From Planctomycetaceae bacterium (GTDB lineage Bacteria > Planctomycetota > Planctomycetia > Planctomycetales > Planctomycetaceae), in the NCBI GenBank assembly GCA_019636285.1, contig JAHBXV010000010.1:1-64000 (forward strand): a stretch of DNA of 64,000 nt, given 5' to 3'. Both the position numbers and the translations under genes were made by a program. A model generated the notes under the pieces. It was given only the letters and a program-made list of their open reading frames with translations. It did no database searches and was not told the DNA's origin. Positions within the stretch are counted from its first letter, which is position 1. Every line of letters begins with the position of its first letter. Positions 17,739 to 27,776 of this stretch are shown here, piece after piece.

Positions 17739-17842
17739 GCGAGTTGAGTTGAGGGTTTCACGCCCTGTCGATCGCAGCCACCAGCCAGCGACGAGCAGCC
17801 AGCGGGAACCCGGAAGCAAGCAAATCGGCGACTGCGGAACCT

Positions 17843-17872
17843 GGCCCGCCACCTTGTGTGGCGGGCCTTTTT
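17843..17872 (+). terminator. Intrinsic terminator
   Basis: A perfect 10-bp stem (GGCCCGCCAC with GTGGCGGGCC) with a five-base loop is followed by five T residues. It ends just upstream of the ADP-ribosylglycohydrolase start, so that gene must have its own promoter or depend on readthrough. Confidence 0.9.
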
Positions 17873-17889
17873 CGTTTGGAATCGATGCC

Positions 17890-18966
17890 ATGACACCCGC
17901 CGCAACGCTCGCCCCTCACGAAAACGCGGTCGTTGGCAGTCTGCTGGGAACAGCAGTTGGTGATGCATTGGGGCTGCCGTACGAAGGGCTTGCTCCGGAG
18001 CGAGCCCGACGGATGCTGGGGGAGCCGGATCGGCATCGCCTGGTCTTTCACCGCGGGATGATTTCGGATGACACCGAACATTCGTGCATGGCGTTGCAGG
18101 CGCTGTTGCGGGCGGAAAGCGATGACCGCCTGGCCCGCGAGTTCGGGAAGCTGCTGGTTCGCTGGCTGATGATGGTGCCGGCCGGGGCGGGCATGGCCAC
18201 CGCGCGGGCGGGCCTGAAACTGGCGATCGGTTTCTCTCCGTCGGCCAGCGGCGTGGCGTCGGCCGGGAATGGACCAGCGATGCGGGCGGCGGTGCTGGGG
18301 GCCGCCATTGCAGACCTCGACAGGTTGCCACGAGTCGTGCGATCGCTGACAACGCTGACGCATACCGATCTTCGCGCGGAACAAGGGGCGCTCGCCGTTG
18401 CGATCGCGGCCGCGCATGCCCGGTCGACGGCTCATCCCACGGGTGAGTCGTATTTCGCGATGGTCGAAGAATTCATTCCGCGCGAGGAATCGTCGCGGGA
18501 GTTTCACGTCGCTTGTGAGCAGGTCCGCGAGAGCCTGGGACGCGGCGAACGGACCGAGGAGTTTGCCCGAAGAACATGTGGTGGCCGGGGAGTCAGTGGC
18601 TATGTGCTACAGACGGTCCCGGTCGCGCTGCATGCGTGGCTCAGCCATCCTCGCGACTTGGCGGCGGCCCTTCCCGCAGTCATTCGCTGCGGCGGCGACA
18701 CGGACTCGACCGGTGCGATCGTCGGGGGCATCGTGGGAGCGGGGACGGGGCCGGACGGAATTCCGGACGTGTGGCTCAATGGATTGTGGGAATGGCCGCG
18801 CGGTGTCGCGTGGATGACGGAGCTTGCCCGACGAGCAGCGCGAGCCGAATCGGAAACGTCGGCCCCCTGCCCTTCCTTTTCGCCGTTCGCTGTGCTGCCG
18901 CGAAACGCGGTTTTTCTGTCCATTGTGCTCGCGCATGGATTTCGGCGACTGCTACCGCCGTACTGA
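17890..18966 (+). CDS. ADP-ribosylglycohydrolase family protein
   Basis: From the ATG at 17890 the protein is 358 residues. It shows the family metal-binding motifs: VGSLLGTAVGDALGLPYEG near the N-terminus, ISDDTEHSCMA for the first Mg site, and CGGDTDSTGAIVGGIVGA for the second. These enzymes remove ADP-ribose from proteins or nucleic acid, as DraG and ARH proteins do, using two Mg ions. The last 40 residues (Pro/Ser and a hydrophobic stretch) go beyond the usual fold. No dedicated ADP-ribosyltransferase is adjacent, so the target is unknown. A long upstream extension of the frame covers the terminator and the preceding gene and is rejected. Confidence 0.9.
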   Translation: MTPAATLAPHENAVVGSLLGTAVGDALGLPYEGLAPERARRMLGEPDRHRLVFHRGMISDDTEHSCMALQALLRAESDDRLAREFGKLLVRWLMMVPAGAGMATARAGLKLAIGFSPSASGVASAGNGPAMRAAVLGAAIADLDRLPRVVRSLTTLTHTDLRAEQGALAVAIAAAHARSTAHPTGESYFAMVEEFIPREESSREFHVACEQVRESLGRGERTEEFARRTCGGRGVSGYVLQTVPVALHAWLSHPRDLAAALPAVIRCGGDTDSTGAIVGGIVGAGTGPDGIPDVWLNGLWEWPRGVAWMTELARRAARAESETSAPCPSFSPFAVLPRNAVFLSIVLAHGFRRLLPPY

Positions 18967-18995
18967 CTGCGGGAGGCTATGAGAGGTCGTTCAGA

Positions 18996-19057
18996 AGTAA
19001 CCCGAAACGTCAGCGAGGGAGAGAACAGAGCCGCCCTCGCTGACGCTTCGGGTTACT
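18996..19057. repeat. AGTAACCCGAA palindromic repeat, copy 1
   Basis: AGTAACCCGAAACGTCAGCG and its complement CGCTGACGCTTCGGGTTACT form long arms around a short spacer, between two convergent genes. The family has other members at 34627, 44480, 46208 and 55492 in this window. Confidence 0.85.
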
Positions 19058-19084
19058 AAATTCAGCATGAATTCATCATGCGGG

Positions 19085-20314
19085 CTAGACCCGCAGATAC
19101 CAGCCGCGGCGTTCCATCAGGCGGCAGGGGATGAAGACGGCCAGCACGAAGCAGGCGAAGCCCGTCAGCGCGAACGCGACCGAGGAGGTTCTCTCGGGAA
19201 AGAACGGCCCCACGACCCAGCCGGCGACGTCGTGCAGCAGGTAGGCGGTCAGCGAGTTGACGCCCAGCGTACGAAACAGGCCGCTCTGAAATCCGCAACC
19301 GTCGACGAGGGCCAGGAAGAGTCCATACACGACCATCGCGAAGCCGCCCGCGAAGGCGGTGTAGGTGATCGTTCCGCCGCGCTGGCTCATCATCCAGTAG
19401 TTCCAGGCACGAACGCTGCTGTCCGGGGGCGGCATGAACGGGGGTTCGATCAGCCGTCCGGTCCAGGTCTCGAATCGGCTCGGATCGGGAAAGACAGGAT
19501 CGCTGGCGAGCACGCGAGCACGCCGTTCGAGTGGCTGAACATCCTGGCTGGCTGGGCTCTGGTACAGCATGCTCAGATTCGAGAGCAACCAGGCTCCGGC
19601 CATGACTCCGACGCCGACGAGTGCCAACTTCCGAGCGGCTGCGGCGCCCGATTGGCGGACTAGATCGCAGGCGAGGGTGCCGAGGATGGCGGGGATCGTC
19701 CAGGTGAGAAATCCGAACGGGCCGCCATCAATGCCGTTGGGTGAGGTGTTCACCCAGTGAAAGTTGAACCAGGCCGACAAGGCCAGATGCAGGACGCTCG
19801 AGGCGACCGCGTAGATGATTCGCGTTCGCGTGCTGCCCAGGACGACCGGGAGAATCCAGGCCGACGTGATGGCGATGTGCATCAGCGTCTGGAACCAGCC
19901 GCGTTTGAGCTGATAGGCCAAAAGACCGATTGGCCCCAGTTCATGCCAGCGTTCGACCACGCCGTGCCAGTCGGTGAATGTGTACCAGGCAATCGCGATG
20001 CCGGCGAGACCGAGCACGCGTCGGGTCAGTCGGCCCCAGGGAACCGGTTCGCCGCGATCCCGCCGCCGCGACAATCCCAAGCGGAGGGCGAAACCGGCCG
20101 CGAACAGGAACTGCGGCATGATGGTGTCGGCGTAGCTGCAATAGTCGTGCGAGTGCTTGAGGATGCGGGGGCAGATCGCATAACCGCCGAGAAAGTTGAC
20201 CAGCAGCATGCCGAACATCGTGTAGCCGCGGAACTGATCGAGCGAGGCAATGCGGGCGACTGGTGGGCGAGGCGCGACGGGGAGGTCGGGAGAATACTCG
20301 GTCGACGAAGCCAT
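19085..20314 (-). CDS. Multi-pass acyltransferase-like membrane protein (DUF5009/HGSNAT-like)
   Basis: This 409-residue protein begins with a short Pro-rich cytoplasmic segment and then the motif RIASLDQFRGYTMFGMLLVNFLGG, characteristic of membrane acyltransferases of the acyltransferase-3 and heparan-alpha-glucosaminide N-acetyltransferase-like group. About ten hydrophobic segments follow. A conserved His-Asp-x-Cys region (HSHDYCSYADTIMPQFLFAAGF) lies after the first helix and probably forms the active site. The enzymes move acyl groups across the membrane onto sugars or lipids. The acceptor cannot be told from the context. The gene ends convergently with the ADP-ribosylglycohydrolase gene across a palindromic repeat. 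Confidence 0.8.
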   Translation of the reverse strand: MASSTEYSPDLPVAPRPPVARIASLDQFRGYTMFGMLLVNFLGGYAICPRILKHSHDYCSYADTIMPQFLFAAGFALRLGLSRRRDRGEPVPWGRLTRRVLGLAGIAIAWYTFTDWHGVVERWHELGPIGLLAYQLKRGWFQTLMHIAITSAWILPVVLGSTRTRIIYAVASSVLHLALSAWFNFHWVNTSPNGIDGGPFGFLTWTIPAILGTLACDLVRQSGAAAARKLALVGVGVMAGAWLLSNLSMLYQSPASQDVQPLERRARVLASDPVFPDPSRFETWTGRLIEPPFMPPPDSSVRAWNYWMMSQRGGTITYTAFAGGFAMVVYGLFLALVDGCGFQSGLFRTLGVNSLTAYLLHDVAGWVVGPFFPERTSSVAFALTGFACFVLAVFIPCRLMERRGWYLRV

Positions 20315-20362
20315 GCTGCGAACCTGGAACCGGAAGACGGAATATTCTCTCCCTCTCTGAAG

Positions 20363-20668
20363 CTACTGAACGCGGACGTGCCGCACGTCGTGCTCCAGCA
20401 GCCACTCGACGAACCGCTCCTGGTCTTCGCTCAGTTCGAGTTCCGTCCGAGCCGCGCTGTCCAGCGGCGAGACAATGACGAGGCAGCCGTCTTCGCTGCA
20501 GCGCTCGGCGTCTTCACGCGTGACCCAGTATTCGCCGGACCCCAACGTGTCGGGCGCGCCTCCCGTTCCCGGTTGCGTGGCGAAATAGACAATGTCGTGC
20601 CGGAAGCGAGTCCCCAACGACAGCGAGGGGGCATCCGGCCGATCGATCGCAGTCACCACGCAGGCCAT
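20363..20668 (-). CDS. Small hypothetical protein (101 aa)
   Basis: The ATG at 20668 follows GGAG at about 11 bases. The protein reads MACVVTAIDRPDAPSLSLG and ends in an acidic helix (LSEDQERFVEWLLEHDVRHVRVQ). It is soluble with no recognisable motif. It lies 48 bases upstream of the acyltransferase-like gene on the same strand and may be co-transcribed with it. Confidence 0.6.
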   Translation of the reverse strand: MACVVTAIDRPDAPSLSLGTRFRHDIVYFATQPGTGGAPDTLGSGEYWVTREDAERCSEDGCLVIVSPLDSAARTELELSEDQERFVEWLLEHDVRHVRVQ

Positions 20669-20724
20669 CCGAAGTTCAACTCCATCAAAGGATCACATTT
20701 GTCGATCGGCTATTCCGCTGAGCG

Positions 20725-20808
20725 GGGTGGCACGCCCTGGAGGCTTCCGAAAGGGCGTGGGATTTGACAATTCGCCACGCCCTTCGAAGACTCAGGGCGT
20801 GCCACCCT
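20725..20808. repeat. GGCACGCCCT long inverted repeat
   Basis: The sequence TGGCACGCCCTGGAGGCTTC and onward to GGGCGTGG is mirrored by CCACGCCCTTCGAAGACTCA and onward to GGGCGTGCCACC, with a short central spacer. It lies between two minus-strand genes and can form a very stable imperfect hairpin. Confidence 0.75.
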
Positions 20809-20835
20809 ACCACAAAACGACACTCCGCCAGCAAG

Positions 20836-22065
20836 TTACTGCGCCGGGGCCTGCTGCAACCGATACAGATGCGTATCGGTTCGCAGGAAGATGGCTCCAT
20901 CGGCAGCGACGAGCGATGCCAGCGTGCGGCCGGGGACCGTGTTGGTTGCGAGGACTTCGTACGTTTTACCGGGTTTCAGAACGGTACACACGCCTTCTTC
21001 GTCGAGGAAGTAGATTCGGCCATCGGCGAAAATGGGGGACGCGGAGAAGTTGCCGCCGAGCCGTTCCTGCCAGTGCTGCTCGCCGGTTTTGGCATCGAGG
21101 CAGGTGGCGATTCCCTTGTCGCTGACGAGGTAGATTTCATCGCCCACGAGGAGGGCGGACGGGTTGTGCGGGGCGCCGCGGGTTAACTGCCAAGCTTCGT
21201 GGGTTTCAGTGATATCCCCTTCCCCGCCCAGGCGAATGGCATAAAAGACGGCGGTGTCGTAGCTCGACGAGACGAACGTCAGGCCATGTCCGACAACAGG
21301 TCGCGGGACGACCGAGTAGCCCTTGGGCCAACGGAACTTCCAGATCTCCTTGCCCGTCCGAGGTTCGTAGGCGATGACCCACTCGCCGCCGGGAGCAATG
21401 ACCTGCGGCACGCCGTCGACTTCGGTCAGCAGGGGTGTGCAATAAGCCATTTTGCCTTCACGGGGCGAACGCCAGACTTCATCGCCGGTGGCCTTGTCGA
21501 GCGCCACGACGTACTGCACGTCGGTGCCATCGCAGGCGATGATGAGGAGATTCTCGAACAGCACGGGAGAACCGCCGGGGCCGTGGCGGTGGTTGTAATC
21601 GAGTTCTTTCTTCCAGACGACTTCGCCAGCGGTGGTGAGACAGGCAGTCCCCAGGCGGCCGAAGTGAACGTAGACGAAGTCCCCTTCCAGGATCGGGGTG
21701 GGACTGGCATAGCTATTCTTCTTGTGAATGTTGCCCGGTTCGTCGTGATGAAAGACTTCCCGATCCAGGAAGCGTTCGCCCGACTTGAGGTCGAAGCACA
21801 ACAGACGCAGCGAGGCGCCATCGTCGACAGCCGTCGACAGCCAGAGGCGGCCATCCTGAATGGACGGAGACGACCAGCCCAGGCCGGGGACTTCGATTTT
21901 CCAGGCGACGTTGTCGCTATCGGACCACGTCAATGGCAGGCCGGTTTCGTCCGAGTGTCCCTGACCGTCGGGACCGCGAAACTGGGGCGAGTCGCCTGCG
22001 TGAGCCAGGGTTCCGGCGGCGAACAGCATCAAGAACAGATGTCTGGCAGTAGAAACGATCGGCAC
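20836..22065 (-). CDS. PQQ-type beta-propeller repeat protein, exported
   Basis: The start is a GTG at 22065 with GGGGAG upstream, giving a signal peptide (PIVSTARHLFLMLFAAGTLAHA) and a 409-residue precursor. An ATG further upstream would only translate a dispersed repeat. The mature protein opens with SPQFRGPDGQGHSDETGLPL, the planctomycete PQQ-propeller signature, and has repeated blades of the kind DKATGDEVW, EPRTGKEIWKF and DAKTGEQHWQ. These proteins form eight-bladed propellers in the periplasm; many lack a quinone cofactor and act as scaffolds or outer-membrane assembly-like factors. No dehydrogenase partner is nearby. Confidence 0.88.
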   Translation of the reverse strand: MPIVSTARHLFLMLFAAGTLAHAGDSPQFRGPDGQGHSDETGLPLTWSDSDNVAWKIEVPGLGWSSPSIQDGRLWLSTAVDDGASLRLLCFDLKSGERFLDREVFHHDEPGNIHKKNSYASPTPILEGDFVYVHFGRLGTACLTTAGEVVWKKELDYNHRHGPGGSPVLFENLLIIACDGTDVQYVVALDKATGDEVWRSPREGKMAYCTPLLTEVDGVPQVIAPGGEWVIAYEPRTGKEIWKFRWPKGYSVVPRPVVGHGLTFVSSSYDTAVFYAIRLGGEGDITETHEAWQLTRGAPHNPSALLVGDEIYLVSDKGIATCLDAKTGEQHWQERLGGNFSASPIFADGRIYFLDEEGVCTVLKPGKTYEVLATNTVPGRTLASLVAADGAIFLRTDTHLYRLQQAPAQ

Positions 22066-22196
22066 AGCAACTCCCCTCAAACACTTGCGGCGGACCCCGG
22101 CGAGCCACGGAGCAGTTATAGCCGGGCGGACTGGCGGGCGAAACGGATCGGTGAAGTTGGATGTTCGACGGGGGCGTGGGAACGGCGAGGATTCGC

Positions 22197-22229
22197 GGGG
22201 AAGCGCTCCCCTGCGGGTCGCGGCTAGGG
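22197..22229. repeat. GGGAGCGCTCCCC intergenic repeat, copy 2
   Basis: AAGCGCTCCCCTGCGGGTCG with CGGCTAGGG matches the repeat at 14056-14087. It lies 58 bases before the AddA-like start. Confidence 0.7.
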
Positions 22230-22286
22230 CGTGGTACACTTTGCTGGCGGAGCGCAGAGTTTCATTCACCAGGATTCGCCACGTTC

Positions 22287-25200
22287 ATGACGGCCGCTAC
22301 TCCCAGGTTGACCCAACAACAAGAACAGGCCATTACGACGCGCGACGTCTCGGTGGCGCTGTCGGCTGGGGCGGGTTGCGGCAAGACATTCGTGCTCACG
22401 CAGCGATTCCTGGCGCACCTGGCACCGGGGGACGGTTCATCCCCGCTGCACCGGCTGGTGGCGATTACGTTCACCGATAAAGCGGCCCGCGAAATGCGGG
22501 ATCGGATTCGTGAAGCCTGCCATCGTCGACTGATTGGCTGCCCGGCGGAGGAAGTGGACCACTGGCTGGAGATTGTCCGCGACCTTGAAATGGCCCGGAT
22601 CAGCACGATTCATTCGTTCTGCACGACTCTGCTCCGGCGGCATGCGCTGGAAGCGGGATTGGACCCGGGTTTTGCGGTGGTCGAACCGGTTGTTGCGGAT
22701 CGCTTGCGGACCGACAGCGTGCGAGACGTGGTGTTCGCGGGCCTGGCCGATGATGACGAAGACGTTCATGAACTGGTCTATCAGTTTGGGCTGGAAGGGC
22801 TGCGCAGAAACCTGAGCGCGCTGACGGTTCAGCGGTTTCGAGCAGACCTTGCTGAACTGGCCGAAGTCACAGTCGAGGGCTGGAAAGACCGCTGGCGGCA
22901 GGCATGGACGGGCGAGATCGTGCCGCGGCTGGTCGGCGAGTTTCGGGAATCGACGACAGTCCGTCACGTGCGAGAATTGCTGGAGGGAGAGACGCCCACG
23001 AATGCCGTGATGAAGGCCCGTTGCGAGGCGATCCTGAACTGGCTGTCTCCCAACCAGGATTGGCCGGACCCGGTCGTGGCGCTCACCACGATTCAGGAGC
23101 AGGCCAAGGTCCAGGGAGGGGGCACGAAAGCGTCGTGGTCGTCCCCGGATGTTTACGAAGGTGCGAAGACGCTGCTGACGAATCTGCGAAATGCGTGCAA
23201 GAAGCTCGCGGAGAAGCTCGACCTGCCGGACGAAGACCTCGATCTGTCGGCGGATATTACGGTACGCCTTTCTCGGCTGGCATTACGGGCGGCCAATGCC
23301 TATGAAGAGGCCAAGCGGCAGGCGTCGCAGCTCGATTTTGATGATCTGCTCTTGCAAGCGCGGAATCTGCTGCGCGATGTGCCGGACGTCTCGCGCGAAA
23401 TCGGGGACGGGCTCGACCTGTTGATGGTGGACGAATTTCAGGACACCGATCCGGTTCAGGCGGATCTCGTCAAATCGATCTGCGGCCGCGCGCTGACTTC
23501 GGGCAAGCTGTTTCTGGTCGGGGATGCCAAGCAGTCGATCTACCGGTTTCGGCGGGCCGATCCGCGGGTGTTTGAGCAGTTGCGGAAGGCGATTCCCGAC
23601 GAAGGGCGATTGCCGCTGACGCGAAACTTTCGCAGCCGTCGGGCGGTGCTGAACTTCGTCAATGCCGTGTTTCGGGAAGCGATGGGTGACGGATACGAAG
23701 CCTTGGTTCCGGACGATACGGCGCTAGACCCGCCTGTCCCGTGCATCGAGTTTCTGCTGGCAACCGAGGACGTGGAACAGTCGTTCGAGTCCTCCGACGA
23801 GTCGGAGGAAAGCGAACAACCGAGCGCGGCTGAGAATCGTTCGCAAGAGGCGCGCTGGATCGCCCGGCGAATTGGCGAGTTGCTGGCCGATTCGACGCCG
23901 CGAATTCGAGACAGGAAGGCGCCCCATGGAGTTCGGCCCGTCGAGAAGGGAGATATCTGCCTGTTGTTCCGGGCACTGACGGATGTCGCGAAGTACGAGA
24001 CCGCGCTGCGCGAGGCAGGGATTGATTATTACCTGGTGGGCGGCCGTGCGTTCTTCGCGCAGCAGGAAGTCTACGACCTGACCAACCTGTGCCGATGCGT
24101 GGTCGAACCGGATGATGAGATTGCACTGATCGGCGTGCTGCGTTCGCCATTGTTCAATCTGAGCGACGACACGCTGCATGCCCTGTCGGGAGGCGAGGGA
24201 ACGTGGTGGCAGCGGCTCCATAAGCCGGTCCCGCCTCAGGTTTCCGAAGAGCAGGCGGACCGCGTGAAGTTCGCGGGACGGCTGCTGGCACATCTGCGTC
24301 GCAACAAGGATCGCTGGACGATCCGCGAGTTGCTCGACGAAGCCGTGCGGCAGACGGGTTACGAAGCGGCTTTGCTGCTGGAATTCCTGGGCGAGCGGAA
24401 ACTCGCGAACCTACGAAAATTGTTGACGATCGCCGACGATTTCGACGCGGCCGAGACCATGACCATCGCGGATTTCGCGGAGCGGCTCGGGACTGCGGTT
24501 CAGGACCAACTGACCGAAGAGCTGGCGGCGACGCAGCCCGAGCGGGGCAATGTGGTGCGGCTGATGTCGATCCATCAGTCGAAGGGGCTGGAGTTCCCGG
24601 TGGTCTTCGTGGTGGACATGGATCGCGTGAGGCGTCCGTCGAATGCGGCGGCGATTGTCGATGCGGACCTGGGGGTTGCTGCGTCTTTGCCGGAGCAGTT
24701 CACGCGAAAGCGGCGACATGTCGGTATGACGATTCATCGCATTCGCGAAGAAGCGGCGGAGCGGGAGGAGCATCTGCGGCTGCTGTACGTTGCCACGACG
24801 CGGGCGGCTGATCTGTTGATCCTGAGCGCGGGGCTGGGGCCGTCGCGAAAGGTGAAAGGTGAGTGGCTGAAGTCGATCGAGCGGGTCTTTTCGCTCGACG
24901 AAGGGCTGCCTCGGCTCGATCCGCTGCTGGGGACAACGATCGGCGCGAAGCATCGCGATGAGATTCCGAGCATTCGCGTGCATCGCGAACCGCCGGAACA
25001 TGTCGTCGAGGAAGCGGAAGCGACCTCGGCTGGTTCGCTCCCGTGGCAGAATGTTCGCGAGTGGGTTCTGACTTCGCCGGGCGTCGAATGGCCGGCCACA
25101 GCGAGGCAGTTTGAACCGGACGCAGCGGCCATTCGCTGGACGAGCCCATCGACCCTGGAAGGAGTCGTCCCCGGCGAGCCGACTGTTTTACCGACGGGCG

Positions 25201-25787
25201 CGTTGGTGGATTCCGATCAGGGGACGGAACTCGGGACGCTGATGCACCAGGTTCTGGAGGGTGTCGACTTCCGTGATCCGGAAAGCTGGCGGCGCCCGTG
25301 GGAAATGGCGTGCCGCCGGATGGCGGACGTCGTCAGTCCGAAGACGGGCGAAACGGCCCGACGGCTGCTCGAAGAGTTTGCCGGCTCGACGCTGTGGCAG
25401 GAGTTGGCGGAGTGCCGGAACGTGCTCCGAGAGATGGAGTTCGTGCTCCGGTGGCCGATCGGCGACGTGACGGGGAATGCACTGATTCGGGGGCGGATCG
25501 ATCTCGTCGCCCAGCGAAGCGACGGCGTCTGGTGGATTGTCGACTACAAGACCGGGCAAACCGAACTGGCGCGGACGGATGCGGAGTTGTGCGGCCCATA
25601 CGCCATTCAACTGGGGATCTACGCGCTCGCACTGGAGGCCCTGTTGCCGAATCCTGCCGGATTACAGGTCGGGCTGATCGTCTTTCGCCCACGTCCCCGA
25701 TTTGCCCGGCTCGACTGGCCGGCTTGTCGGGACGACATCTTGCGAAAGCTGTCGGCAGCGCTATCGCCAGCGATGACAGGCGAGTGA
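22287..25787 (+). CDS. addA: AddA-like UvrD-family helicase with RecB-type nuclease domain
   Basis: The start is the ATG at 22287 (MTAATPRLTQQQEQAITT), giving 1166 residues. The Q-motif is followed by a Walker A loop SAGAGCGKTFVL at about residues 28-34, with Cys where Ser or Thr is usual before GKT. The superfamily 1A motifs follow: ITFTDKAAREM, Walker B LLMVDEFQDTDPVQ near 379, VGDAKQSIYRFRRADP, and MSIHQSKGLEFPVVFV. The C-terminus holds a RecB nuclease domain with GRID near 1070 and the catalytic DYKTG near 1085. AddA works with AddB in recombinational repair of double-strand breaks. No addB gene is adjacent, so the partner must lie elsewhere or be absent. The symbol is assigned by domain order only. 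Confidence 0.88.
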   Translation: MTAATPRLTQQQEQAITTRDVSVALSAGAGCGKTFVLTQRFLAHLAPGDGSSPLHRLVAITFTDKAAREMRDRIREACHRRLIGCPAEEVDHWLEIVRDLEMARISTIHSFCTTLLRRHALEAGLDPGFAVVEPVVADRLRTDSVRDVVFAGLADDDEDVHELVYQFGLEGLRRNLSALTVQRFRADLAELAEVTVEGWKDRWRQAWTGEIVPRLVGEFRESTTVRHVRELLEGETPTNAVMKARCEAILNWLSPNQDWPDPVVALTTIQEQAKVQGGGTKASWSSPDVYEGAKTLLTNLRNACKKLAEKLDLPDEDLDLSADITVRLSRLALRAANAYEEAKRQASQLDFDDLLLQARNLLRDVPDVSREIGDGLDLLMVDEFQDTDPVQADLVKSICGRALTSGKLFLVGDAKQSIYRFRRADPRVFEQLRKAIPDEGRLPLTRNFRSRRAVLNFVNAVFREAMGDGYEALVPDDTALDPPVPCIEFLLATEDVEQSFESSDESEESEQPSAAENRSQEARWIARRIGELLADSTPRIRDRKAPHGVRPVEKGDICLLFRALTDVAKYETALREAGIDYYLVGGRAFFAQQEVYDLTNLCRCVVEPDDEIALIGVLRSPLFNLSDDTLHALSGGEGTWWQRLHKPVPPQVSEEQADRVKFAGRLLAHLRRNKDRWTIRELLDEAVRQTGYEAALLLEFLGERKLANLRKLLTIADDFDAAETMTIADFAERLGTAVQDQLTEELAATQPERGNVVRLMSIHQSKGLEFPVVFVVDMDRVRRPSNAAAIVDADLGVAASLPEQFTRKRRHVGMTIHRIREEAAEREEHLRLLYVATTRAADLLILSAGLGPSRKVKGEWLKSIERVFSLDEGLPRLDPLLGTTIGAKHRDEIPSIRVHREPPEHVVEEAEATSAGSLPWQNVREWVLTSPGVEWPATARQFEPDAAAIRWTSPSTLEGVVPGEPTVLPTGALVDSDQGTELGTLMHQVLEGVDFRDPESWRRPWEMACRRMADVVSPKTGETARRLLEEFAGSTLWQELAECRNVLREMEFVLRWPIGDVTGNALIRGRIDLVAQRSDGVWWIVDYKTGQTELARTDAELCGPYAIQLGIYALALEALLPNPAGLQVGLIVFRPRPRFARLDWPACRDDILRKLSAALSPAMTGE

Positions 25788-25816
25788 CGTGGGGGGAAAG
25801 AGGTGGTGCCCTATTC

Positions 25817-26197
25817 TTAAATCGGGTCCGTCTGGGCGTCTGAGAGAATCGGGCGTAGCGAATCCCCGAATGCGGATTTAATGAGGTGCCATCTAAAGAA
25901 CCAGCGAGTTCCATCCTTGCTACAGGCCCACATGTAAGGCCAAAGAGGATCAGAACCAGTCGCTCGCCTGAATTCGGCCGCGACTGATATGAGCGGGCGG
26001 TAAACAACCTCTGCCGTATCGGCTCTCAAAACGCCCCGCTCAATTAACATCATCGCCGGGCCGATTGAGAGAGCGTACAGCGGGCCAATTGCGAGAATCC
26101 CTGCCAGTGTCAACCGCTTCCAAGACCACCAATTCCACACCGCGAACCACCGCACGTGGCGCGGGAGAGGGACGGCAGGTGGGAAGTCGGTGGGCAT
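25817..26197 (-). CDS. Small membrane protein (126 aa), planctomycete-type hypothetical
   Basis: The protein reads MPTDFPPAVPLPRHVRWFAVWNWWSWKR and then one strong hydrophobic segment (LTLAGILAIGPLYALSIGPAMML). A Tyr/Arg-rich region (EVVYRPLISVAAEF) and a C-terminal charged tail follow. The HVRWFAVWNWW motif and single or double membrane pass are features I associate with a recurrent planctomycete orphan family. It ends convergently with the AddA-like gene, 29 bases away. The function is unknown. Confidence 0.72.
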   Translation of the reverse strand: MPTDFPPAVPLPRHVRWFAVWNWWSWKRLTLAGILAIGPLYALSIGPAMMLIERGVLRADTAEVVYRPLISVAAEFRRATGSDPLWPYMWACSKDGTRWFFRWHLIKSAFGDSLRPILSDAQTDPI

Positions 26198-26558
26198 TCC
26201 TGCAGCATACCAGCGAAAATGCCCCGTCCATCCACCGAACGGTACCGGATCAATCGAGAAGAGTCAGAATGGCCACCGAAAGCGGAAGAATTCGTCGCGG
26301 CGCGGCGATTGGGAAATGTTCACGATATACTGCGGACGACGCGGCGGCTCGCGGGGAGCCCTGCCAGTAACATTCTCTTCAAGGCGGCCAATCGGTTCCT
26401 AGTGCTCTGTCCATGCGAATGATTCGGGTGTGTGCCACTGGCTTTGCCAGTGCATCGTTTTGTGCGTGAAAGATTTAAGACGCACTGGCGGAGCCAGTGG
26501 CACACGAAAATCAAGCCCTGACAGAACGCTATTGTCCGATGGTCGTGATTGTTCGACG
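26198..26558. other. Intergenic region upstream of argG with GCCACTGGC palindromes
   Basis: It contains the repeat pair described at 26431-26506. I found no additional gene. No clear arginine operator can be read without comparison. Confidence 0.55.
26431..26506. repeat. GCCACTGGC palindromic repeat pair
   Basis: Two inverted units, TGTGCCACTGGC-TTT-GCCAGTGC and CGCACTGGCGGAGCCAGTGG followed by CACACG, face each other. Related units lie at 37315-37345 and near 55571-55599, where the whole GACGCACTGGCGGAGCCAGT string with GGCACACGAA is repeated exactly. Confidence 0.8.

Positions 26559-27776
<1,218 letters not shown>

Noticed and set aside
23775-23800. GTTCGAGTCC resembling a tRNA T-loop
   Set aside because: It lies inside the AddA-like reading frame and no cloverleaf can be drawn around it.
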